45,370 nt of DNA from a virus (IMGVR_UViG_3300048834_000330:1-45370), one strand, 5' to 3'; positions 21,337-33,200 are shown, counted from the stretch's first letter. A program made the numbers and translations. Notes: a model not told the origin generated them from the letters alone.

Positions 21337-22986
21337 ATGAAATATCTCCTTTTAGACGGGTTTCCGCGGGGACTGGATGCGCGCAAGTTTACGCTGAGCG
21401 CGCCGGCGGGGACGCTCGTGGAGTTGCACAACGGGCATCTGACCAACGGCGGGGAGATTGAGAAGCGCAAGGCGTTCGTGGAATATGCCAACGTGGCGAT
21501 TGCCGAGACGGGCGCCACGCTGACCGCAGGCGTCAGGACCTTTGGAATGCAGGCCACGCTGGCGGGGTTGACGGTGTTCGGCTCGGCGCTGCCTAACGGT
21601 GTTTCGCCAGGCGCGACCGCCCAGCCAGTGCTGGCTTCCGCAATGCCATCGGGCATCACTTACCAACAGTTGCAACACCCGGCGGTGACGGATGGCGAAA
21701 CCTACGTGGCGGCGACTCATGCGATGACGGCGGTGCTGAAGTCCTGGACGTATGGCGGGCTGATTTATGCGCTGGCGACCTATGCGGACGGAAACACGTT
21801 TGGATTCTACAATGGCACGCTGGCGCGGGATTTTACGGATGGGTTGATCATGGCGCACATGAACACCAACGTGAAGATTGCCAAGGCGATCACGGAGATG
21901 TTCAACCGTTCCGAGGACTATACAGCCACGCAACTGGCCAATCCCAACGATCACAAGACGAACGCGACGGGCCCGCTGGGAGAAAGCTTTTCCACGTCGG
22001 TGCTTGACGACAGCGCGGGGACGTTGGCAGGGGACAAAGTGAGCGATCCGACGGCCGCCACGGAAGCACGGCAGGCGATCGGGAGTTTCCAGATCATTGC
22101 CGGCAGTTACAGCGCGGGGACGAACAAGATCACCAAGGTGGAGATTGGCCCGAGTGGCGGGGCGTTTGTGGAAATCACCAATGCGGCGGTGGACTGGACC
22201 AACAGCAACGAATTTACGGCGGCGTTGCTGGCGGCCAGCATCAACACCAAGAGCAGTACCCCGGAATACACGGCGGAAGCGACGGGCGCGACCGTGACGA
22301 TCAAGGCCCTGCCGGCGGATGGGGATGCGAGCAATAATTACGTGGTACGGGTGACGGCGGCGGGTGATGTGTGTGTGGGCAAGGTGCAGTTTCAGATTCA
22401 GCGGGCGTTGACGTTCAACATCACGGCTTTGATGATTAACGGGGTGGACCAGTTGATTGACACGTCTGCGGGTGACATTGACGTGACGGTTGACAACATC
22501 GCCACGGCAGCGGCGGCGATTGCGGCGGCGATCAACGCGAATACGACCGCCGGACAGGCCCGGGGTTATGTGGCCAATGCCACGGGTTCGGTGATTTCGA
22601 TTGCAAAAGCGGTGACTCGTAGCGACGACCCGGATTTGCCGGTTTACTTCATTCATAACGGAACAGCCGGTAGCGGGGTGTTTGAAGTGGGCGGGGGCGG
22701 CGGCTCAGTGCCGACGATTGCTTTGCTGCTGGTGTTCGTGGGACGGACTTTGATCGGCAGCCGGTATCCTTACACGGTGCGGTGGAATCTGACGTTGGCC
22801 ATTTCCGGCGGAATTGCCCCTTATCTGGCGCCGGTGTGGAACACCACTGTGATTGCGGTAGGTGGGGGGCAATATTATGTGGAAGGATACATTTACGCGG
22901 GCGAAAGCTTAACCCCACCACCCCCCCATGTTTATTGCACGGTGACAGACTCAGGGGGACAAGCGGCAACCAGTAACACGATTTAG
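21337..22986 (+). CDS. Tail tubular/stabilisation-like protein, N-terminal part
   Basis: A 549-residue protein. The opening (MKYLLLDGFPRGLDARKFTL ... LVELHNGHLTNGGEIEKRKAF) is typical of podovirus tail proteins that begin with a 'nGxitrGGeieKRkaF' motif. The middle is Ala/Thr-rich and beta-type, with NITALMINGVDQLIDTSAGDIDVT repeats resembling flagellar/tail modules. The C-terminus is an Ig/PKD-like domain ending HVYCTVTDSGGQAATSNTI. The next gene starts two bases after this stop and looks like the second half of the same protein type, so the pair may be a split tail gene. A C7 run lies at 22921-22927. Confidence 0.6.
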   Translation: MKYLLLDGFPRGLDARKFTLSAPAGTLVELHNGHLTNGGEIEKRKAFVEYANVAIAETGATLTAGVRTFGMQATLAGLTVFGSALPNGVSPGATAQPVLASAMPSGITYQQLQHPAVTDGETYVAATHAMTAVLKSWTYGGLIYALATYADGNTFGFYNGTLARDFTDGLIMAHMNTNVKIAKAITEMFNRSEDYTATQLANPNDHKTNATGPLGESFSTSVLDDSAGTLAGDKVSDPTAATEARQAIGSFQIIAGSYSAGTNKITKVEIGPSGGAFVEITNAAVDWTNSNEFTAALLAASINTKSSTPEYTAEATGATVTIKALPADGDASNNYVVRVTAAGDVCVGKVQFQIQRALTFNITALMINGVDQLIDTSAGDIDVTVDNIATAAAAIAAAINANTTAGQARGYVANATGSVISIAKAVTRSDDPDLPVYFIHNGTAGSGVFEVGGGGGSVPTIALLLVFVGRTLIGSRYPYTVRWNLTLAISGGIAPYLAPVWNTTVIAVGGGQYYVEGYIYAGESLTPPPPHVYCTVTDSGGQAATSNTI

Positions 22987-22988
22987 TT

Positions 22989-24431
22989 GTGGCAGCGAAC
23001 ATTACAACAACAGCCAAACCGATGCTCGGCGGCGCGGATGCCAGCTCCGGCGTGGGCGGAATTGCGCAATTTACCGTCACGGGCACATGGACCGCGGGCG
23101 ATACCTTCAGCATCACCCTGACCAACCCGACGACGGCCCGCAGCGTGACGCTGGGCGCGGGCGCGTTGACGAACCAAGATCCAACCTTTGGCCTGACCTA
23201 CAAGAAAAAGGTGTATTTGCTGGGGGGCGGGACGATCCTTTACTTCAGCGCCCTGGCGCAACCGACGGTGTTCAACGACTTGAACGCCGCTGGCAACGGA
23301 TTCATTGACCTGGCCAACGAATACGGTTTTACCGAGAACGTCCTGGGGGCGGCGATTTACCAGGGACGGCTCGCGTGCTTCGCGCGGAACAGCATCCAGA
23401 TCATTGCCGTTGATGCGGACCCGGCCAATTACACGAATCCGCAGACGTTGGAGAGCATCGGCACGGTGAACGCGGCGAGCCTGCAAGGCATTGGCGATTT
23501 GGACGTGTTGTTTTGTGCGGACAGCGGTTTCCGCAGTCTGCGCGTGCGGGATTCGAGCAATAACGCCAGCGTGGTGGATTTGGGCACACCGATTGATTCA
23601 CTGGTGCAGGCGCGGCTACTGAGCGCCGGCGTGACGGCCATGGCCAGCGTGGTCGAGCCGATCAGCAGCCGGTATTGGTGCAGCATTGGCGATCGGGTGT
23701 ACGTGTTCAGTTATTTCCCGAACAGCGGAATCAGCGCGTGGAGCACGTATGACGCGAGCATTTCCAAAGCGCCGGTATCCACGACTTGGACCGACTTTCC
23801 CGGCGGTTACTGGACCATCACCTATTCCGGGTTGACAGTGGGGCGGACGTATCGGTTTACGCGCGGATCGGTGGAACTGGCGGGCACGAGCTGCGCGATT
23901 GCCGAAGGGGTCACTTATGTGCCGTATCTGAGCAATGCCGATGGAACTTTTGTCGCCACGGAAACCACGGCGGTGGTGTTTGTGGCTTCCGCCACGCAGC
24001 CGGCGGCGGCAACGGCCATTCTGGCGGAGTTTTTCACGGCGGAGAAGTTCGAGAAGCGCGCGGGGTTGGTGTATGTGCGCAGCACGAGCGGGCGGATTTA
24101 CGCTTACGGCGGCACGGACAACGCGACGTATGACGACACGGTTTGCAGTTGGGAAACGCCCTGGTTGGATGCGCGCAGCGCGGCGACGAACAAACTGGGC
24201 AGCGGCATTGACGCCGGGCTGGAAGGCGGTTGGGTGCTGAAGCTGGGACTGGATTACCGCAGCGGCGTGTTAAAGGAGGTGTTCCGAAACACTACATCCA
24301 GCTTTGGCCTGGGGGTGATTCCGGCCACGGCCAAGGGCACGCATTTCAAGACGCGCGGGCAGACGTATGGCAGCACTTACGCGCGGTTCAGTGTGTTCGC
24401 GTTTCATTTCGAGGGAGGCGATTCCAGATGA
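22989..24431 (+). CDS. Tail tubular/stabilisation-like protein, C-terminal part
   Basis: A 480-residue protein beginning at GTG 22989, two bases after the preceding TAG, so translation is probably coupled. FGLTYKKKVYLLGGGTILYFSALAQPTVFND, GAAIYQGRLACFARNSIQIIAVDADP and LDVLFCADSGFRSLRVRDSS are beta-propeller-like phrases seen in podovirus tail-tube/nozzle proteins. The frame differs from the upstream gene and is closed upstream by a stop, so simple readthrough is excluded. The end overlaps the next gene as ATGA. Confidence 0.6.
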   Translation: MAANITTTAKPMLGGADASSGVGGIAQFTVTGTWTAGDTFSITLTNPTTARSVTLGAGALTNQDPTFGLTYKKKVYLLGGGTILYFSALAQPTVFNDLNAAGNGFIDLANEYGFTENVLGAAIYQGRLACFARNSIQIIAVDADPANYTNPQTLESIGTVNAASLQGIGDLDVLFCADSGFRSLRVRDSSNNASVVDLGTPIDSLVQARLLSAGVTAMASVVEPISSRYWCSIGDRVYVFSYFPNSGISAWSTYDASISKAPVSTTWTDFPGGYWTITYSGLTVGRTYRFTRGSVELAGTSCAIAEGVTYVPYLSNADGTFVATETTAVVFVASATQPAAATAILAEFFTAEKFEKRAGLVYVRSTSGRIYAYGGTDNATYDDTVCSWETPWLDARSAATNKLGSGIDAGLEGGWVLKLGLDYRSGVLKEVFRNTTSSFGLGVIPATAKGTHFKTRGQTYGSTYARFSVFAFHFEGGDSR

Positions 24432-24850
24432 CCTTTGATCAAGCCATGCTGATCACGAAGGGCAACCGGGAAGCCGCGTTGTGGCTGGTGGATTACGACG
24501 CCTTTTGCGGGTTGATGGACGACATTATTGACGAAGGTGAAGTGTCCCAGTCACGATTGGTGCAGGAGACGCTGAATCTGTTGGGAGATTTGAGCAATCC
24601 GGGCTGGGCGCGCGAGAATGCGCCGCGGTTGTTTCCATTGATCGTGGCCGCGGCCAATACCTGGTTGGACAGCAACAAACTGGCTTTGGAGGTGGACGCG
24701 CGCAAGCGGCTCGCCAGTGATGTGCTCAAGAGTCAATACACGGAAATGGAGCGGTTTGTGGCGTTTCTGTGCGGCGGGTTTGAACACATGCGCGCGGTGA
24801 GCCAGAACCGGCATTTTGATTTCGATTTAACGCCCAAGGAGGACAAATAA
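24428..24850 (+). CDS. Putative tail or assembly protein
   Basis: A 140-residue, mainly helical protein (MTFDQAMLITKGNREAALWL ... WLDSNKLALEVDARKRLASDVLKSQYTEMERFVAFLCGGFEH). The start is the ATG of the ATGA overlap. It lies between the tail tube and internal virion genes and may be a small tail or ejection-assembly protein. Not recognised. Confidence 0.5.
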   Translation: MTFDQAMLITKGNREAALWLVDYDAFCGLMDDIIDEGEVSQSRLVQETLNLLGDLSNPGWARENAPRLFPLIVAAANTWLDSNKLALEVDARKRLASDVLKSQYTEMERFVAFLCGGFEHMRAVSQNRHFDFDLTPKEDK

Positions 24851-24851
24851 T

Positions 24852-25448
24852 ATGGGATGCGGAGGTGGCAGCAACAACGCCGGAGCGGAACAACGTCAAC
24901 TGGAAGCCGAGCGGCAAGCCCGCGTGGAGCAGGGCCGCGCGAAGATTGACGAGCAATTTGCCGGGTTCGATGACGAGTTTTACAACTCGCGCGCCCAGGA
25001 TTACGAGGCGTATGCCGTGCCGCAAGTCACGCAGCAATACGACAACACCAAGCGCAACCTGAAGTATTCGCTGGCGCGATCCGGTTTGATGGGGTCGAGC
25101 GTGGAAGCCAGCAAAGGCCGGGCATTGGATCAGGAGAACGCGCAGCAGTTGCGGAACGTGGCGGATGCCGGGCAATCGCAGGCGAACGAATCGCGACGGG
25201 AGATTGAGGGGCAGCGCAGCAACCTTTACAGCCAGCTTGAAGCCAGTGCCGATCCGGGCATGGCCAGCAACCTCGCCTTGCGCACGGCCCAAGCCTACGA
25301 GAAACCGACCAGCTTCGCGCCGATCGGGAACTTCTTCAAAAATTTTGCAGAACAGTATATTTCCAATAACGAAGCGAAGCTTTACAACAACGCCACCGCT
25401 CCCGCGTATGGGTGGGGTGGGGTTAATCAACGGATGGTCAACGGATAG
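24852..25448 (+). CDS. Putative internal virion (ejection) protein, small
   Basis: A 198-residue protein with the strongest Shine-Dalgarno of the window (AAGGAGG, about 10 bases upstream). It starts MGCGGGSNN and continues as long polar helices rich in Gln, Ala, Arg and Glu (EQRQLEAERQARVEQGRAKIDEQF). GMASNLALRTAQAYEKPTSFAPIGNFFKNF is a phrase I associate with phage internal virion proteins. Position ahead of two further helical proteins and the giant protein supports an ejection role. Confidence 0.5.
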   Translation: MGCGGGSNNAGAEQRQLEAERQARVEQGRAKIDEQFAGFDDEFYNSRAQDYEAYAVPQVTQQYDNTKRNLKYSLARSGLMGSSVEASKGRALDQENAQQLRNVADAGQSQANESRREIEGQRSNLYSQLEASADPGMASNLALRTAQAYEKPTSFAPIGNFFKNFAEQYISNNEAKLYNNATAPAYGWGGVNQRMVNG

Positions 25449-25455
25449 GCGCATT

Positions 25456-26184
25456 ATGACACTGCTAAACTTCTTCCTTCAGGCGCAACCGATGTTCGCG
25501 GACTTTGGCGCGAGCGCCATCATTGGCATTATCGGGCTGGCCCTCTCGGCGGCCGGCACGGCGGCGCAAATGAGCGCGCAGAACAAGACCCAACGCGCGC
25601 AGGACCAGGCGCGGGCGGCGGAACTGTATCGGCAGAGCCAATACAGCAAGCGGGCCGGGGCGGTGGTGGACCAGCAGATTGAAGATTCCAGTGCGGCCAA
25701 GGCCAAGCCGGCGATTGCCGAGGCGGGCGCGAACCGGGCGGCGGTGTATAACCGGATTACTTCGCAGGTGCAACCCAAGGCGCGGGCGGTGACGCAGACG
25801 GTTAATTCCTCGCCGTTTGCCGCGGCGACGGCGCAGCAATCCGCTTTGGCGGAGCAATGGAACAAGATTATTGGCGGGGCGCAATCTCGCATTGGCGGGA
25901 TGCAGGATTGGGGACTGAAGCGGAACATTGCCCAGCAACGCGCGGCGGGCGAGATTGATTTAATTTCCCGCAATGCCAACGCCTCGGCGGTTATCAGCGA
26001 CACCGAACAGAATGATGCCAAACATGCGGGCGATGGGTTAGCTGCTGGCGGCGATTTGTTAAACAGCGCAGGTAACTTGGTGAGTGCTTATGGTAAAAGC
26101 CGCCCGTCTCAGACTACCACAAGCTATGACCCCTACGCGACAGCCGCCTGGGGACAGGAGGATTGGTCTAACCCAACGTATTGA
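25456..26184 (+). CDS. Putative internal virion (ejection) protein, middle
   Basis: A 242-residue protein. The start is ATG 25456; a much longer reading frame upstream in the same phase overlaps the previous gene and is ignored. A hydrophobic segment (ASAIIGIIGLALSAAGTAAQ) is followed by long Ala/Gln/Arg helices (KTQRAQDQARAAELYRQSQYSKRAGAVVDQQIEDSS). An N-terminal glycine-zipper-like hydrophobic patch plus coiled coil is typical of podovirus internal virion proteins that insert into the envelope at infection. Confidence 0.55.
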   Translation: MTLLNFFLQAQPMFADFGASAIIGIIGLALSAAGTAAQMSAQNKTQRAQDQARAAELYRQSQYSKRAGAVVDQQIEDSSAAKAKPAIAEAGANRAAVYNRITSQVQPKARAVTQTVNSSPFAAATAQQSALAEQWNKIIGGAQSRIGGMQDWGLKRNIAQQRAAGEIDLISRNANASAVISDTEQNDAKHAGDGLAAGGDLLNSAGNLVSAYGKSRPSQTTTSYDPYATAAWGQEDWSNPTY

Positions 26185-26187
26185 TTT

Positions 26188-27174
26188 ATGCCAAGAGGAA
26201 CTGATTGGAACAGCATTTCTGAACCACTGGCGCAGAGCATGGATATGGTGGCGCAACGCATGTTGCGCGCCCCGCAGATCCGTTACCGGCTCGACCAGGA
26301 AGCGCGCAAGCTGGCCAGCCAGCAAATGGTAGATGCCGCGCAGGCGGGCAATTACAACGCGCAGGCGCGCGGCCACACGGCCCGGGCGGTGGGCGATGAA
26401 CAGAAAAACGCAGCGTTCGACCGGCTGAACACGGGCGGCGGCATCGCCAAGCTGCATGGGATGATCAGCGGGACGACGCCGTTTGACCCGGCGCAATACG
26501 ATCAGGCCATGAGCGACGCGAGCTTGGCCTTTGGCGTGTCTGGTCGGGATTTCATTGAGTTGCTGAAGCAAGGAGCGCAGTCCGCTGCTGCCAAAACCGG
26601 CGTGCCCGCGCGGGCCAATGCCGAGGCGACGGGGGACATTACCAGCATTGCCAACAATGACGCGGATAACAAGGCCACGGCGGCGCGCGGGTATAGTTTG
26701 AGCCCCGGCGCGCGGCGCTACGATGCCGCGGGCAACATCATTGCAGAAAATCCCAGTGCGGCGAGTCAGCGAGAAGCAGAATATGAATCAACGACGGTGG
26801 AATATCCTGAAGTAAAGGGCAACAAGGGAACGCCCGCCACTCCGGCGGTGCAACGTAGTTTCATGGGCATAGATGCCTTGAGGAAGGATGTTCCCGCCAA
26901 TCCCGGAAAGCCCGCAATTCCGGGTCAACCTGCCCGGAAAGTGACCACCCGGAAACGGATTGGTGATTTCAATGCCATCACTGCCCCGGCAGCCAATCAG
27001 GAGCAAGACCCGAATGATTCGGAGATGATGGACGAAACCACCATGCCCGCGGCGCAACCGGCGGCAGCGGGGAAACCCTTGGATGCCGCGACGGCCAAGC
27101 AATTGTTGCGGGAAGCCGGCGGGGACAAGAATAAGGCCCGGGAACTGGCCAAGGCGCGCGGTTACACGTTTTAG
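26188..27174 (+). CDS. Putative internal virion (ejection) protein, large
   Basis: A 328-residue protein, four bases after the preceding stop. The N-terminal half is helical (SQQMVDAAQAGNYNAQARGHTARAVGDEQKNAAFDRL). The C-terminal half is Pro/Ala/Lys-rich and probably disordered (NKGTPATPAVQ, VPANPGKPAIPGQPARKV). The extreme end (LLREAGGDKNKARELAKARGYTF) resembles the short C-terminal helices of virion proteins. It belongs to the ejection set before the giant gene. Confidence 0.5.
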   Translation: MPRGTDWNSISEPLAQSMDMVAQRMLRAPQIRYRLDQEARKLASQQMVDAAQAGNYNAQARGHTARAVGDEQKNAAFDRLNTGGGIAKLHGMISGTTPFDPAQYDQAMSDASLAFGVSGRDFIELLKQGAQSAAAKTGVPARANAEATGDITSIANNDADNKATAARGYSLSPGARRYDAAGNIIAENPSAASQREAEYESTTVEYPEVKGNKGTPATPAVQRSFMGIDALRKDVPANPGKPAIPGQPARKVTTRKRIGDFNAITAPAANQEQDPNDSEMMDETTMPAAQPAAAGKPLDAATAKQLLREAGGDKNKARELAKARGYTF

Positions 27175-27256
27175 GGGCGAATCCAAACAGGCCAGTTTTT
27201 AGGTGGAAAAATAAGAAAAGCCCTGTAAACATTGGGCAAAACCGGGAATCCAAACC

Positions 27257-30200
27257 ATGCCGGATATTTTCGATCAAATAGCCCCGGAAACCTCAGACGC
27301 CGGCGACATCTTTGACCAGATTGCGCCGTCTGGACTTCATCCTGATACCCTCGCCCAGTTAAACCGGGACATTCGCCTGACGGAAGGCGGCCGGCAGATG
27401 GGCGCGGGCAATGATCAGTTGCTTTCGGCCGTGGTGGATAGTGTTGTTCCGGACCCGCCCACTCCCCAAGAATTACGGCAGCGCGAGATTGCAAAAGCCG
27501 CAGGGGTTGAAACCATCCCGCTTGGGTTGCGGGTGGCGTCTGGACTGGATACAGGCATCCGGCAAGGCATGGCTACGCCCGCGCGGCTCGTGCATGGCGC
27601 GGCGGACCTGGCTTTGGGAGCAGTCGGCGCGGGCAATACTGCCCCGGCGCGGTGGAACGCGGACATGCTCCGCCAATACGCCCAATGGGAAGCCGGGATG
27701 AACGCGCGGGACGTGGCGACGTTTGGGGACAATGACATTGCCAACCAACTTGCCAGCGGCACAGGCCGGGCGGTGACGGAATTGCCGCTTTACCTCGCTC
27801 CCGGCATGGCGGCGGCGAATCCCGCGCAAGCCGTGGCGCGATCTGCAGCAGCCGGCGGGGTGGTCGGTGGCGGCACGCAATACGCCCAGGACCGTGGCGA
27901 AGGACGGGGCCGCGCGGATGCGGCCACGTATGCGACGGCGAGCGGTTTGATTACGGCGCTGACGACTCGAGCGTTTGGCGCGACGGGTGCGGAGTCTGTT
28001 TTCCGCAATGAAGGGGTGAGCGGGTTGCGAAATCGCGTCCTGCAGGTACTCAAAGACGCCGGATTGGAAGGCGCGGAGGAAGCGGCGGACCAGGTGCAGC
28101 AGGACTTTCTGGAACGCTACTCGCGCAATCCAGACAAGCCGGTGGATGCCACGCTGAAGGAAGTTTTGATGGCGGGCGCAATCGGCGGAATCGTGGGCGG
28201 CGGGGTGGCGGGAACAGCGCAAGGCGTGCAGGCCGGGGCGGGGCTCGCCAGTGACCTGCTGACCATGCGCAATCCCGAGCAGGACATGATGGGCAGTCCG
28301 TTGGATACCCTGGCGGGGGAGGCGGCTCGCGGGGACGCTCGCCCCACCGGCGGCGAGCAAAACCAGAATCAGGAGGTATTGGATGCCGCAGCGGCGGAGT
28401 TCAACCAGCAGCGCGCCGCGGAAACGCGCGGAGACATCTTCGATCAAGTAGCTTCCGAGTCGCAATCTGCGCAATCTGCCAGTGCTTCCAATACCGATGG
28501 GAAACAACAAACGCCCGGCGCGGCGGTGACGACTGACGCCCCGGCGGGCGCTTCTCCCACCCAAGCAGCCAAGGTGCGCGCGGAATTGCAGGCGTTGCCG
28601 GGAGCCAATCAAGATTTGGTCGAGGATGGAGGATTGAAGATGGAGGATGGCCGGAAAGCGCCGGCGTTGACGGCGGAACAGACGGACGCCGGGTTGCGGG
28701 AGGCGAGCCCCGAGGACGCGGCGCCCGTGACCAAAGGCGACTTGAAGGCGCTGGTAAACTTTTTCCAGAACGGCGGGCCGAATCCGTTTGCGGCGAAACC
28801 CCAACCGATTCAACAGAAGGAAACGAAGGAAACGGAGAACTTACCTTCCGGGACACCGGATGCTCAGGGAAAGCCCCCGATAACTTTACCCGCGTCCGCT
28901 GCGCCGGTGGAGTGGACATCTGACGAACCGGACGGCGAGTTGCAACGGCGAAATAAACGCGAGTTTCTGAATCAACTACCAAAAGCAGAGCAGGCTGCGT
29001 GGGGAAAATACTTTGACCAATGGGGAGTGGATCAAACACTGGTTTCCAGAGTTGAGTTTCTTGAGGATGAACTGCAAAACATGGCATCCGGTGGAGTTGA
29101 TCTGCTTGGGGCGCTTCAAACTGAAGCGGTAAAAATGCCATTGCCGGAGTATTGGCAACGATTGGAACGCGCGTATCAAAAGAATTTCCCGCAAACCATC
29201 ACTGGCTCCAATGTGCAAACGGGCACTGCAATGCCGGTGCCGCCACAAGCGGGCGGGGCAATCCGGCAAGGGAATGAACGGCAAGGGAATGAGGTCACCA
29301 CCGCAAAAGTAGATTTCATCGCCCCGGAGACGCCGGCGGCGCAGAAGATCGAGATTAAGAACGGGGACACGGTTTCCGTGGTGACTCGCGCGGGGGCGAA
29401 ACCGCGCAATGCCCGCGTCATCCAGATGCAGCCGGATGGCAGCGCGCAAGTCGTGGTGGCGGGCGAAAAGACGGCGCGGATGGTGAACGCCAACCAGATT
29501 ACGCCCAGCCGGCGCACGGTGACGTTGCAGGCCAAGGCGGACGAACTGGCCGGGTTTACCCCGGAACAGCAGACGCAGATCAAGACTCGCGCGGCGGAGT
29601 TTCGGCAACTGGTGGAGGATTACGCGCCCCAACTGGAATGGACGCCCGCCGAGGCGTATGACGAAAGTTTCGGCGCGGACACCAAGGACGTGGGTTTCCG
29701 CAAGGCGGAGTTGCGCACCAATGCCATCCGGCAGGCGATGCGCGCGGTGTTCCCCAACGGACAGGAAAACAGCCAGGTGGATCAGGCCAATGCCCTGCCG
29801 AAGTTGGAGGCGTATTTGCGCCAGCAATTCCCCGGTGACAATTCAGTTGCCAAACGCCGGACGTTGGAGGAATTTGGACGCAGTGAAACCCCACCCCAAG
29901 AGACTGCCGCCGTTGAGCGCGACCAAGCCACTCTCGACCAACTCGCCGCCGCTAATCCTCGAAAAAGTTACTTGCAAGGACTCCGCAGTGTTGGCCGCAC
30001 TGGACGAACTGGGCGGGGACAAGGTGGACTTCGACAGCGCGGAGCAGGGGCAGGCGTTCTTCCGAGCACTGGCGCAAGCGCGGTCACGGAATTAGAACGC
30101 ATCTTCGGCGTTCGGATCATCTTCGTGGATGGGGCTGAGTTTAACGGATTAAAAGTCTCCGGCAGCAAAGTCATTCTAATCAACACCAAGTCTCCCCGGG

Positions 30201-33200
30201 CCACGATGGCGATTGCCGGGCACGAGTTGTTGCATCATATCAAGGCGGTTCACCCCGGATTGTATGCGGATTTCGTGGCGCAGGCGCGGGCCCTGCTGAA
30301 GAACAGTGAACAATTCCGGGCGGAACTGGCGCGCAAAGGTTACTCGAATCTGACGGAGGACGTGGTGACGGAAGAAATGTTTGCGGACGTGCTGGGGGAC
30401 GCGGTGCTGGACCCGGCATTCCTGCAACAATTGGCGAAGTCGGAGCCGAACTTGTTCAAGCGGTTCGCGCGGACGGCGGTGAAGTGGCTGGAAAAACTGA
30501 TTGCCAAGGCCAAGGCGTTGACGGGATTCGATTCCGCGCAGTATGTGACGGACCTGACGGAGATGCGGGAACAGTTGCTGAACCTGTTGCGGGAGGCGGG
30601 AAGGCAGACGCAGTTTCGCAATGCGGGCATTGCGGAGAATGAAGAAGGCGGAATGCAGAATGAAGAAACCTTCTCCCGCCAGCGGATGCAACTGAGCAAC
30701 GCGACGATCACGGCGCCGGGACTGGTGGACATGGGGGATCGGTTTTCCCTGACGGCGCACCACGGCACGCCGCATAAGGTGGACAAGTTCACCACGGCGA
30801 AGATCGGCACAGGCGAAGGCGCGCAGGTGTATGGGTGGGGACTTTACTTCGCGGAAAATCCAGCCGTTGCCGATGTCTATAAAGAAAACCTGAGCAAACA
30901 GTATCCGACCAAGATTGAGTACAAGGGCAAGAAACTCTCGCCAGATGAACGCCTGCAACGCGAGAATGATTACAAACTGATTACGCCCGAGGAAAAGGCG
31001 GCAATCATGGTGGGGCATTTTGGGAAGGACGGAGCGATTGAGCGGCTGAAATCTGACAGGGATTACATCCAACAGGCATCCCCCTATGATTTGCAGGTGG
31101 ACAATCCGACTTTTGACAAAGCGGCGTCCCTGAAGTGGCTGGCTGAATCTATTGGCGCGGTGGCGAACATCAACGCCGCGGACATTAAGGTGGAAAAACC
31201 CGGAGCGACATACACCGTCACTCTGAACGCCGAGCCCGAGGACTTGCTGGATTGGGACAAGCCATTGAGCGAGCAGAGTGAGAAGGTGAAGCGCGCAGTT
31301 AGTAGTTTAAGTGTTAATGAAGGACCCAATGCGTCTGGCCAACTGATTTACTCGGCCATAGCCAACTTTCCAAGTGATTATGATGATCACAAGATGGCAG
31401 CAGCATCTAAACAATTGCTGACCGCCGGCATCAAAGGCATCCGGTTTCTGGATCAGGGGAGTCGAGGCCAAACCGACGTTTTTGAAAGTGGCGGCAAGTG
31501 GTATGTGGTCGGGGACAAGTCATCAAAAACAGCCAAAGAGTTTGCCACAAAGAAGGAAGCGGATGATTACGCTGATTCACTGCCTAATCGAACCTACAAC
31601 TACGTCATATTTTCCGACGACGACATCACGATCACGCACGAGAACGGGCAGGAGATTACAGCGCGGGACATGTTCTCAATGGAAGGCGGGGACATGTTTG
31701 GGTTTGCTGCGCCGGAGAGTGTGGCGGAACAGAAGCAGCGAATTAAAAATGAGAAATTAAAAATTCAAAATGCCAAGGCCAAGGAAGCCATGCAGGAACG
31801 CGCGGGGGCGCGGTTGATCGGCAAGGACCTGGATACCACCCAGGAAATGTTCGGCGCGGAAGTCAAACGCGACAAAGCCGGGCAGGGGGATATGTTCAGT
31901 TTGGAGAAGAAGCAATTTCCAGAACGGTTTGCGCTGGCAAAACCAATCAAAGGCCCTACCGGAGCAAGCATTGTTGGCTATGAGTGGCGTTCGACAATGG
32001 GAGAGAAATACAGCGCCCGCGAGGGGGGCATGGTGGATGCGCGCGTTTCGGATTGGGATAATGCCGACGAATCTACTGGCACCGGGCGGGCAATAGTGCA
32101 TGTGTTTTATGTAGAGCATCCCAACGGAACAGTTCACCCCGAGGGAATCCGCAGCGCGCAGACCGTGCTTGGCATCAACGAAAGCCGATTGATGACCATT
32201 GCCAAAAAGGAGCGCGCCGCACAGCAATACCGCCAAGACCAAGAGCGATCGGAGATGGCGAGCTATGACAAGGCTGCGGTAGCAACCGCCCAAGAAGCCG
32301 CCCGCGATTACCGCAAAGTGAACTACAGCCCAATGCGGACGTTTGAGGAAAACAACGATGGATTCAATGAAAGCGCACTGTTTGAGAAGAACGGGAAATT
32401 TATCCGGCGGAACTGGAAATCAGCGGAGCGGATGCAACGCAATGGGTGGACACTGGTTAAGGACGACCCGGCGCGAACTGGCGGAACAGCTAAGGCGATT
32501 GATGCAGTTCGAGAGACTGAGCCGGAAAGCCAATCTAGTGGTGGGTTTCCCCAAGAAATAACCGATGCAGTAAGGGACTGGCGCGGCGCAGAAAAGCGGT
32601 ATCGGCGCGCGAAAAGGCAAGATCCTGGTGACGTTGAAGATGCCCAAGACGCGCGGGAAGAAGCTGAAATTAACTTTAGGATGCTCGCGCAAAAACACAA
32701 CATCACCCAAGCGCAATTTGATGAACTTACCGAATCAGCAAAGGCGACCGATACGGAGCAAATGGGTGACATGTTCAGTCGGGAGAAAGGGCAATCCGAG
32801 TTTACCAAGCTTCAGGCGGACATCACGGCGGCGGAAGCGGAGTTGATGGATGCGATCCGCAACCATATGACCCCGCCGGAAGGGGTGCGCAAGGCGGAGG
32901 CGTTGCAGGCCAAGAACGCTGCGGCGGCGAAGTTGAACCGGCTTTTGGTGCAGCAGTTGAAGCTGATGACCAGTGCCAATGTGGACGCCGCCCGCTCGCC
33001 TGAGCAGACGGCAGAGATGATCAGCCAAACCGTGGATTTGTTAAACCAGTTGAGCGATGAGATTTCCACGTTCAACGCGCGCAGTCAGGAAGTCCCGGCA
33101 GACCTGACCAAGTTACGCCAGGATTTGCAGACGCGGTTGAATCTGTTGAAAGGCTGGACCGATGACCAGATTGACAAGGAAGCGCAAGGCCGCGTAGAAC

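Noticed and set aside
22911-22991. Programmed or accidental frameshift joining the two tail genes at the C7 run
   Set aside because: The second gene's frame has a TAA (about 22974) between the C-run and its GTG start, so a shift at the run would terminate.
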